The notes beneath the pieces were generated by a model. That model did not search any database and was not told where the DNA came from. It saw nothing but the letters and a program-made list of their open reading frames with translations. Of a stretch of 5,215 nucleotides of DNA, positions 1-5,215 are shown piece after piece. The DNA is from Planctomycetaceae bacterium (GTDB lineage Bacteria; Planctomycetota; Planctomycetia; Pirellulales; Thermoguttaceae). The stretch is from NCBI GenBank assembly GCA_031282385.1, contig JAITDV010000068.1, positions 1-5,215 on the forward strand. Direction: 5' to 3'. The stretch's first letter is position 1. Each line of letters begins with the position of its first letter. The position numbers were made by a program, and so were the translations under genes.

Positions 1-1
1 T

Positions 2-52
2 GGAGTAGTTTATACGGCTGACAATATCAAAGTCCGTTGGGTTTTCATATAG
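2..52 (+). CDS. Possible C-terminal tail of an upstream gene (partial)
   Basis: Of the three forward frames entering the left edge, only this one stays open for a meaningful distance. It reads GVVYTADNIKVRWVFI and ends at a TAG at 50-52. The other two frames hit stops within the first 21 bases. The tail is too short to assign to a family. It fits an upstream gene of the same operon ending 46 bases before the first radical SAM gene, but chance openness over 17 codons in one frame is quite possible. The stretch between it and position 99 holds no promoter or terminator that I can support. Confidence 0.3.
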   Translation, partial: GVVYTADNIKVRWVFI

Positions 53-98
53 GATTGAAAAAAACCGTAGCAATAACAATGTTTGATGAGAATATTTT

Positions 99-1115
99 AT
101 GGCAGAGTTTAAAATCAAAAGTAATACGCAGAGAATACCGTTGCAGGATCATATTCCGCTGACTACGCCTTTGCGGGTTTTTCTTGAAACATCAAGTGCG
201 TGTAACTTTCGGTGTTATTTCTGTCCGCATGGAATGCCGAATAATAAAATGATTAACGCTATAATGTCATTTGATCTTGCAAAAAAATGTATTGATGATA
301 TTAGTTTATTTCCTCAGAAAATAAAGTTGCTGACTCTTTCTACAACAGGTGAACCATTACTCAATAAAAAATTACCGGAAATAGCTGCTTATGCAAAACT
401 GAATAAAATTGCTGATAGGGTTGATCTGGTTACCAATGCGTCTTTGTTGAAACGAGATGTCGTCGATCGTTTGATTGCTACAGGAATTGACAGGATTGAT
501 ATTTCTATTTATGGTTTATCCGAACAACAATATGAAAAAAACTCTTCCATCAAAATTAATTTTGAAGAATTTGTAAACAATATCTATTATCTTTACCAAA
601 ACAAAAAAAATTGTACAATTGCCATAAAAATTTGTGATGCTGCTTTTAATGAAAATGAAAATGAAAATGAACAAAGATTTTATGCAATTTTTTCTGAAAT
701 TTGCGATTATATTTCTGTAGAACATATTACTTCCATTTGGTATGGTGTAAAATTTGATAATAAATATTCCAGCACACTCCACAACATATATGGTCAACCC
801 AAAATAGTAAAAAAAGTTTGTCCTCTTCCATTTTTTTCTATGACAGTACATCCCAATGGTATGGTATCTCCATGTTGTCAGGACTGGAATCATCTTCTCA
901 TTGTTGGTAATGTTAATACAGAGTCCTTGTATCAGATTTGGACAGGAAACAAAATTGATCATTATCGTATCTGTCAATTAAAATATGGAAGAAGTACAAT
1001 ACACGCCTGTATGGATTGCGAATACCCTGAAACGGTTGCTATGGATAACATTGACCCATACAGAGAAACTATTTTACAACGATACGAAGAACGCGAATTT
1101 TCAGAACAAAAATGA
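99..1115 (+). CDS. Radical SAM/SPASM domain protein (first of a tandem pair)
   Basis: The 338-residue protein has a radical SAM core followed by a SPASM-type C-terminal cysteine domain. The CxxxCxxC motif that binds the SAM-cleaving [4Fe-4S] cluster is C35, C39, C42 (CNFRCYFC). A GEP motif at 84-86, typical of the SAM-binding part of the barrel, follows. The C-terminal half has C241, the C259-C260 pair after an HPNGMVSPCC stretch, C292, C304 and C307, the usual pattern for auxiliary cluster binding. SPASM enzymes include peptide-modifying maturases and sugar dehydrogenases such as BtrN; the substrate here is unknown, and the glycan context makes a small-molecule or sugar substrate plausible (inference). 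The start is the first ATG after an in-frame TGA at 87-89; the ribosome site is weak (GATGAG, 85-90). The stop overlaps the start of the next gene, a paralogue. An Asn-Glu repeat lies at 184-191. The protein is cytosolic: no signal peptide or membrane segment is seen. Confidence 0.92.
   Translation: MAEFKIKSNTQRIPLQDHIPLTTPLRVFLETSSACNFRCYFCPHGMPNNKMINAIMSFDLAKKCIDDISLFPQKIKLLTLSTTGEPLLNKKLPEIAAYAKLNKIADRVDLVTNASLLKRDVVDRLIATGIDRIDISIYGLSEQQYEKNSSIKINFEEFVNNIYYLYQNKKNCTIAIKICDAAFNENENENEQRFYAIFSEICDYISVEHITSIWYGVKFDNKYSSTLHNIYGQPKIVKKVCPLPFFSMTVHPNGMVSPCCQDWNHLLIVGNVNTESLYQIWTGNKIDHYRICQLKYGRSTIHACMDCEYPETVAMDNIDPYRETILQRYEEREFSEQK
648..671 (+). repeat. Hexanucleotide tandem repeat (AATGAA x4)
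   Basis: Four perfect copies of AATGAA encode Asn-Glu four times (residues 184-191) in the first radical SAM protein. Against the paralogue encoded next door, this region is longer by two residues, which equals one repeat unit. The unit is a multiple of three, so gain or loss by slippage would alter loop length but not the reading frame. It lies between the barrel and the SPASM region, probably in a surface loop. Confidence 0.85.
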
Positions 1116-2131
1116 CATCACATCAGATAAATTATAAGCCGCATATTCTTTCACAAAATCGTACGCCGTTGCAGAGTGTTATTCCTTTGTCTGCTCCTTA
1201 TACTGTTTTGTTTGAGGTTTCCAGATTATGTAACTTAAAGTGTATTTTTTGTCCGCAGAGCGAGCAGGAACATTTTCGATATTTTGATGCGAATTTAATG
1301 ACATGGAATAGTTTTGAAAAATCCGTTCAACAATTGGGACATTTCTCCAATAAAATAAAAAAGGTTTATATGCACGGAACCGGCGAATCCACATTGAATC
1401 CGCAACTGCCGGAAATGATACAGTTCCTGAAATATAAAAATGTTACCGATTCAATTGATTTAACCACCAATGGTTTATTGTTATCGGAACAACTTGGTCA
1501 ATCACTCGTTAGTGCCGGTCTGAATCATTTGCATATTTCCGTTGAAGCGTTGTCTTCACAAGGTTATCAAAACATTACTGGAAGAGACATTGATTTTGAT
1601 AAATTTGTCGGTAACATTCGTACATTTTCTACAGTACGTGAGAATTGTCGGCTCACGATAAAAATTGCAGATATTAGTGTAAAAACGCAAGAAGAGAAAG
1701 ATTTATTTTTTGAAATTTTTTCACCGTTGTGTGATGAAATCTTTATTGAAAACATTTATCCAATTTGGCCGTCTTATGGTCAAGGAGAAAAGTTGAAACA
1801 AAATCAACAGGAAAAAACAGGGCAATATGGTCAGCCGATTGTCGATAGAATGGTTTGTCCTCAAATATTTACGCAACTGGCTGTCAAATGTGACGGTAGC
1901 GTTTCGCCTTGTAGTGTGGATTGGGACAATGAGAACGTGTTAGGGAATATTCATTGTGTAACGTTATATGAAATGTGGAATGGTTCCAGATTAAAAGAAA
2001 TTCGTATGAAACATTTGAAAAGCAGTCGGCATAATATGGTTCCCTGTCAACGTTGCGGACTTCCAAAATATTCCTGTATCGACAATCTGGATAATTTCAG
2101 ACAAGAGTTGATAGAAAAAATTGACATTTGA
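1112..2131 (+). CDS. Radical SAM/SPASM domain protein (second of a tandem pair)
   Basis: This 339-residue protein is a paralogue of the preceding gene product and aligns with it over nearly its whole length. The radical SAM motif is C40, C44, C47 (CNLKCIFC), and TGES at 90-93 occupies the place of the GEP motif. The SPASM-type region has C249, C260, C267, C282, C312 and C315 (CQRC), plus C322. A feature shared by both proteins is the stretch before the first cysteine motif (R-x-PLQ-x-x-IPL), so they likely act on related substrates or as partners. The ATG overlaps the upstream stop as ATGA, and no Shine-Dalgarno sequence is evident, so translation is probably coupled to gene 1. The TGA stop runs directly into the ribosome binding site of the methyltransferase gene. 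The reaction is not identifiable from sequence; dehydrogenation, epimerisation or peptide modification are all possible for this superfamily. No membrane segments are seen. Confidence 0.92.
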   Translation: MTSHQINYKPHILSQNRTPLQSVIPLSAPYTVLFEVSRLCNLKCIFCPQSEQEHFRYFDANLMTWNSFEKSVQQLGHFSNKIKKVYMHGTGESTLNPQLPEMIQFLKYKNVTDSIDLTTNGLLLSEQLGQSLVSAGLNHLHISVEALSSQGYQNITGRDIDFDKFVGNIRTFSTVRENCRLTIKIADISVKTQEEKDLFFEIFSPLCDEIFIENIYPIWPSYGQGEKLKQNQQEKTGQYGQPIVDRMVCPQIFTQLAVKCDGSVSPCSVDWDNENVLGNIHCVTLYEMWNGSRLKEIRMKHLKSSRHNMVPCQRCGLPKYSCIDNLDNFRQELIEKIDI

Positions 2132-2136
2132 AGGAG
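2131..2136 (+). promoter_or_regulatory. Ribosome binding site deciding the start at 2143
   Basis: AAGGAG sits six bases before the ATG at 2143. Its first A is the last base of the TGA stop of the second radical SAM gene. This placement rules out the in-frame TTG at 2128, which lies upstream of the site, and suggests that ribosomes finishing gene 2 reinitiate on the methyltransferase. Confidence 0.88.
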
Positions 2137-2142
2137 ATATTC

Positions 2143-3297
2143 ATGCACCGAAATTATGTGTCAAAGTTACAGAAAATATTGAATGAGCGGGAATTTCATC
2201 CGCCTCTTTCTGCAAAAGACGCTTTTGAAAAACTGAATAATCAGCAGATATTACTTTACGGAGCAGGCGCGTTTGGTCTGGAAAATTATAATCTGTTTAC
2301 AAAGTATGGAATAAAACCAATTGCGTTTTTAGACCGTAATGCTAAAACAGGTGATACAAAAATGGGAATACCGGTATATCACCCGAACGATTCCGATTTA
2401 ACAATGGATTTTCGCAACAAATGTCTTGTTTTTATTACGATATCTTTGCCTCAAGACAAAATGAAGTTAATAAAAAATGATTTATACGAACTGGGATATG
2501 TCAATTGCCGTGAAGCGCAAACAATGACTGCAAGGCAAGTGCGGTTTGATGATGTTGCAGATGAAAATCCTGACAATAACTATATCAAAAAAAATCAGGA
2601 AAAAATATTTCGTGCGATCAATTTAATGGCTGATGAGGAAAGTTGTGAAACTTATATTTCGTGTATTGCGGGACATTTGTTGCGGAATTATGACGACTGT
2701 GTCGAAACAAATTTTCCGGTACAGTATTTTGATGCAGGAATTCCGTACAAAAGAGGATTATCTCATTTTGTTGATTGCGGAGCTTACACAGGAGATAGTT
2801 TACAAACAGCATTACAATATTGTGATTTTATTGAAGACTATGTTGCATTTGAACCAATTCCTTCCAATTTTACAGAACTTTCGCAAAACGTGGATTTGTT
2901 AAAACAAAAAATTAAACGTGCATGGCTATTTCCTTGCGGAGTCGATGAAAAAACCGGCATGGCAAAATTTTCTGTTTCCGCCAGTTCAAGTGCAATAACG
3001 GACAATGCTGATGGTGAATTGCTTCAGTTGGTTAGACTGGATGATGCGTTAAAAGGCTTTAATGTTACTTTATTAAAGATGGACATTGAAGGAGCGGAAC
3101 CAGCTGCACTTCGAGGTTCTCAAAATCTTATAACACAACAAAAGCCTGACCTTGCTATTTCCGTATATCACTCGGTAAATCATTATTGGGATATTCCTTG
3201 TATGCTGGATGATCTGAAATTAGAATACCGTTTTTATTTACGATCTCATACGCCGGCAACATTAGAGACGATTCTTTATGCTGTCTGTAACAAATAA
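2143..3297 (+). CDS. FkbM-family SAM-dependent methyltransferase with N-terminal Rossmann-like domain
   Basis: The 384-residue protein has two parts. Residues about 33-125 form a Rossmann-like domain with a glycine-rich loop YGAGAFG at 39-45, followed by PIAFLDRN and a MGIPVY segment; domains of this type occur in sugar-nucleotide-modifying proteins. Residues about 205-384 form the FkbM methyltransferase domain: FVDCGAYTGDS at 209-219 is SAM-binding motif I, AFEP at 235-238 is the acidic end of the second strand, VRLDDAL follows, and MDIEGAE at 313-319 is the family signature, with VYHSVNHYWDIP behind it. FkbM proteins transfer methyl groups, typically to hydroxyls of sugars or polyketides. 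The acceptor here is unknown; a sugar is favoured by the N-terminal domain and neighbours (inference). The start is set by AAGGAG at 2131-2136. At 384 residues it is longer than a stand-alone FkbM domain, the excess being the N-terminal domain and a linker. Cytosolic; no signal peptide. Confidence 0.92.
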   Translation: MHRNYVSKLQKILNEREFHPPLSAKDAFEKLNNQQILLYGAGAFGLENYNLFTKYGIKPIAFLDRNAKTGDTKMGIPVYHPNDSDLTMDFRNKCLVFITISLPQDKMKLIKNDLYELGYVNCREAQTMTARQVRFDDVADENPDNNYIKKNQEKIFRAINLMADEESCETYISCIAGHLLRNYDDCVETNFPVQYFDAGIPYKRGLSHFVDCGAYTGDSLQTALQYCDFIEDYVAFEPIPSNFTELSQNVDLLKQKIKRAWLFPCGVDEKTGMAKFSVSASSSAITDNADGELLQLVRLDDALKGFNVTLLKMDIEGAEPAALRGSQNLITQQKPDLAISVYHSVNHYWDIPCMLDDLKLEYRFYLRSHTPATLETILYAVCNK

Positions 3298-3312
3298 TTT
3301 CATCAAAAAAAT

Positions 3313-4743
3313 ATGATTTACAGAACGTACGGAAAAACAGGTAAAAAAGTTTCACTTATGGGTGTAGGGACTTCAAGGTTCGATCCTAATAACTCTTTAT
3401 TCTCCAAAAATGTCGATCTGGTGTTACAGGCAATTGAACTTGGAATAAATTACTTTGATACCGCACCAACGTATGCTTCCGGCGCCAGTGAAAAAATACT
3501 CGGTACAGCATTTGCACAAACAAAAAAAGAAATTTTTACAGTAACAAAATCGATGTTGAGTATGGAACCGACAGCGGACGATGTGTTACGAAGAATTGAA
3601 ATGTCGTTAAAGACTTTGAACGTCAGTAGAATTACTTTTTTTCATCTATGGAGTCTATTGAATATTCAGCAATACAGGCAAATTATCGTTCCAGATGGTC
3701 CGTTTGAAGGAGCGTTAAAAGCTAAAGATCGTGGATTGGTGGAACATATTTGTTTTTCTGCTCATTGTAGCGGAGATGAAGTTACGGAGATTTTACACGA
3801 TGGGTTATTTGACGGTGTAACACTTGGATTCAACGCATTAAATTTTCATTACAGGATTGACGGTTTGAATAAGGCATACGAAATGGGATTGGGTGTTGCG
3901 GTTATGAATCCGTTAGGAGGCGGACTTATTCCCAAAAATCCAGATTATTTTCAGTTTTTACAAGAAGAACGTTATAGTATTGTCGATTCCGCTCTCCGTT
4001 TTGTGGCTTCACATAAAGAAGTGAGTACGGTGCTTGTTGGAATTAATAATGAACGTGATTTACTGGAAGGAGTACAAGCCTTTTCTGAAAAAAATTTACT
4101 TTCTGAAAAAAAACTTGAAGTATTATATTCATCAGTAACAAATTCATTGGATAATTGTTTATGTACGGCTTGTGGATATTGTTATGGTTGTCCGGCTGGT
4201 TTACCGGTGAGTAAACTAATGAGTTTGTATAACGAATACATTCTTTCAAACGAAAATATTGAACACTATCATTCAAGAAGTTATGATTGGTATCGAATAT
4301 CTCCATTAGATACATTTTCGTGTATTCAATGCGGTAAATGTGAAAAAAAATGTACACAACATCTCCCAATTATAAAACGTATTGCCGAAATGAATGAATT
4401 TAGCAATCAAGAAATAAGAAAATGGCAGGAAATTGCTGATCGGGTTTTTCCAAAAAATGGAGAAATGATAGGAATTTATGGAATTTCGTTTGACGCGGAA
4501 CATCTATTACGTTCATACACAATGATTCACGGCAAGATTGATTTTCCGATTGCGTTCTTCGATTCTAATAATGCAAAATGGGGAAAACGTTTTATGGATA
4601 CGGATTATATCATCCAGCCTCCAGAAGCAATTTTAAAAAACAATATCAGATATATTGTAGTTACAGCAAAAAAATACTACACGCAAATAAAAGATTTTTT
4701 ACAGAACTACGTCACAGACGACACAGAAATCATATCAATTTAA
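3313..4743 (+). CDS. Aldo/keto reductase with two C-terminal iron-sulfur motifs and a Rossmann-like tail
   Basis: The 476-residue protein has three parts. Residues 1 to about 265 are an aldo/keto reductase barrel with the full catalytic tetrad D49, Y54 (FDTAPTY), K79 (VTKS) and H111 (FFH), and a late cofactor-binding region around VLVGINNERDL. Residues about 280-350 carry two ferredoxin-like cysteine sets: C284, C287, C290, C293 followed by Pro (CTACGYCYGCP, with an extra C282), and C337, C340, C343, C347. Residues about 383-476 are a Rossmann-like domain (IGIYG, then PIAFFDSNNAKWG) resembling the N-terminus of the FkbM protein upstream. Fe-S aldo/keto reductases form a known subgroup; the clusters may relay electrons to or from the substrate or a partner such as the radical SAM enzymes (inference). 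The start gives the usual family N-terminus (YRTYGKTGKKVS), but no Shine-Dalgarno is visible in the 15-base gap. The C-terminal extension is the unusual part. NAD(P)H use is expected but not shown. Confidence 0.9.
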   Translation: MIYRTYGKTGKKVSLMGVGTSRFDPNNSLFSKNVDLVLQAIELGINYFDTAPTYASGASEKILGTAFAQTKKEIFTVTKSMLSMEPTADDVLRRIEMSLKTLNVSRITFFHLWSLLNIQQYRQIIVPDGPFEGALKAKDRGLVEHICFSAHCSGDEVTEILHDGLFDGVTLGFNALNFHYRIDGLNKAYEMGLGVAVMNPLGGGLIPKNPDYFQFLQEERYSIVDSALRFVASHKEVSTVLVGINNERDLLEGVQAFSEKNLLSEKKLEVLYSSVTNSLDNCLCTACGYCYGCPAGLPVSKLMSLYNEYILSNENIEHYHSRSYDWYRISPLDTFSCIQCGKCEKKCTQHLPIIKRIAEMNEFSNQEIRKWQEIADRVFPKNGEMIGIYGISFDAEHLLRSYTMIHGKIDFPIAFFDSNNAKWGKRFMDTDYIIQPPEAILKNNIRYIVVTAKKYYTQIKDFLQNYVTDDTEIISI

Positions 4744-4748
4744 AGGAG
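4742..4748 (+). promoter_or_regulatory. Ribosome binding site deciding the start at 4755
   Basis: AAAGGAG overlaps the TAA stop of the aldo/keto reductase gene and lies six bases before the ATG at 4755. The open frame extends back to an ATG at 4578, but that would overlap the reductase by over 160 bases without a ribosome site, and the extra residues do not resemble the CmcI family. Confidence 0.9.
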
Positions 4749-4754
4749 ACCAAA

Positions 4755-5168
4755 ATGGACAAACAATTTAAATCAGAATGTAATACGGAAATCGAAAAAC
4801 AAAATAATCCTGATTTGCGAAAAAAGGCTTATGATTTACTTTCTGATCCACTTATGGTAAAGTATGTTTATCGTTTTACTTGGTTAGGTCGTCCGATCAT
4901 TCAATACCCGCAGGATATTATTGCGTTTCAAGAAATCATTTGGGAAGTGAAACCAGATTTGATTATTGAAGCTGGAATTGCGCATGACGGTTCGATTATT
5001 TTTTCCGCGTCCATGATGGAACTTTTAGGTGGTAACGGTCGTGTTCTTGGGATTGATATTGATATTCGCCAACATAACCGGATTGAAATTGAAAAACATC
5101 CGATGTTCAAACGAATCACGATGTTTGAAGGTTCTTCGATTGATTCGGAAATGGGAAACATGTATTGA
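4755..5168 (+). pseudogene. Truncated CmcI-type (cephalosporin hydroxylase family) methyltransferase
   Basis: The open frame encodes 137 residues matching the N-terminal half of the CmcI/cephalosporin hydroxylase family, whose members are SAM-dependent O-methyltransferase-like enzymes of roughly 230-250 residues. Recognisable segments are WLGRPIIQYPQD at 43-54, the SAM-binding motif IEAGIAHDGS at 71-80, GGNGRVLGIDIDIR at 92-105 and EKHPMFKRI...EGSSID at 113-130. After SSIDSE the family continues with a strand ending in a conserved LDSxHTH stretch; here the protein ends instead with MGNMY and a TGA at 5166-5168. Family-like sequence reappears immediately downstream in another frame, so the gene has probably suffered an internal deletion and frameshift. 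In the family the metal-binding and catalytic residues lie in the missing part, so the product is unlikely to be active. The motif I residues A73 and D78 differ from the ETGIAHGGS I remember as usual. Translation start is supported by AAAGGAG at 4742-4748. An assembly error at the contig edge could mimic this. Confidence 0.8.
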
Positions 5169-5215
5169 GGATTTACCGATGTGATCATTTCCTGATCGTC
5201 CCTGGGACAAAGGGA
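5155..5215 (+). pseudogene. Out-of-frame C-terminal remnant of the CmcI-type gene
   Basis: In the frame beginning at 5155 the sequence reads ETCIEDLPM, a TGA at 5182-5184, then SFPDRPWDKG up to the window edge. From memory of the family, a DT-x-IED-x-P-x-x-x-FPDRPW-x-x-G stretch follows the catalytic region, and the spacing here fits exactly if the TGA replaces one sense codon. The frame is shifted by +1 relative to the upstream half. The piece therefore looks like the continuation of the same gene after a lost segment of about 45 codons whose length is not a multiple of three. The rest of the remnant lies beyond the window. Confidence 0.65.

Noticed and set aside
603..610. A8 tract in the first radical SAM gene as a phase-variation switch
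   Set aside because: Short A runs are common throughout this AT-rich window, and the frame is intact; nothing singles this one out.
516..977. Antisense open frame of 153 codons opposite the first radical SAM gene
   Set aside because: It is a low-complexity, Ile/Phe-rich shadow of a well-supported gene, with no recognisable motif.
2128..2142. TTG start at 2128 for the FkbM gene, five codons upstream
   Set aside because: It precedes the AAGGAG at 2131-2136, overlaps the gene 2 stop and has no ribosome site of its own; the ATG at 2143 has ideal spacing.
2121..2145. TTGACA at 2121-2126 as a -35 promoter box
   Set aside because: It lies at the coding end of gene 2, and no -10 box occurs at the right distance before the start codon.
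4578..4754. Extension of the CmcI-type gene back to an ATG at 4578
   Set aside because: It would lie over the coding end of the reductase in another frame; the ribosome site at 4742-4748 and family similarity support 4755.
5182..5184. TGA as a sense codon (alternative genetic code or selenocysteine)
   Set aside because: TGA ends two intact genes at tight junctions (1113-1115 and 2129-2131), and reading through 5182-5184 alone would not repair the upstream frameshift and missing segment.
5199..5215. TCCCT...AGGGA inverted repeat at the right edge as a terminator
   Set aside because: The stem is only five pairs, has no T-tract visible, and encodes part of the conserved PDRPWDKG remnant.

Overview
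The window is an AT-rich bacterial stretch holding five genes, all on the + strand and packed head to tail. In order they are two tandem radical SAM/SPASM proteins (99-1115 and 1112-2131), an FkbM-family methyltransferase with an extra N-terminal Rossmann-like domain (2143-3297), an aldo/keto reductase fused to a double iron-sulfur cluster region and a C-terminal Rossmann-like domain (3313-4743), and the start of a CmcI-type (cephalosporin hydroxylase-family) methyltransferase that appears broken near the right edge (4755 onward). No RNA gene, mobile element, CRISPR array or convincing terminator is visible. No stretch over 300 bases lacks a gene.

The layout looks like one operon. Gene 2 starts inside the stop codon of gene 1 (ATGA). 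In both the gene 2/3 and gene 4/5 junctions the Shine-Dalgarno sequence starts inside the upstream stop codon. The gene 3/4 gap is 15 bases. No promoter is convincing in the first 98 bases. A short open frame ending at position 52 could be the tail of an upstream gene, so the operon may begin outside the window.

The organism cannot be named from this sequence. Oxygen-sensitive radical SAM enzymes and a [4Fe-4S]-rich aldo/keto reductase suggest an anaerobe or microaerophile. TGA is used as a normal stop at two gene junctions, so the standard bacterial code applies. Strong AAGGAG-type ribosome binding sites argue mildly against Bacteroidota.

Functionally the set looks like a tailoring cassette: two radical SAM enzymes, one NAD(P)-type redox enzyme with electron-relay clusters, and two SAM-dependent methyltransferases of families common in surface-glycan, flagellin-glycan and natural-product loci. 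The most informative observation is that the methyltransferase (N-terminal end) and the reductase (C-terminal end) appear to carry the same kind of small Rossmann-like domain, which may recognise a shared substrate or carrier. The substrate is unknown. The second point of note is the decay of the CmcI-like gene: its middle, where the family has its conserved metal/catalytic region, is missing, and the following sequence resumes in another frame with an additional stop.
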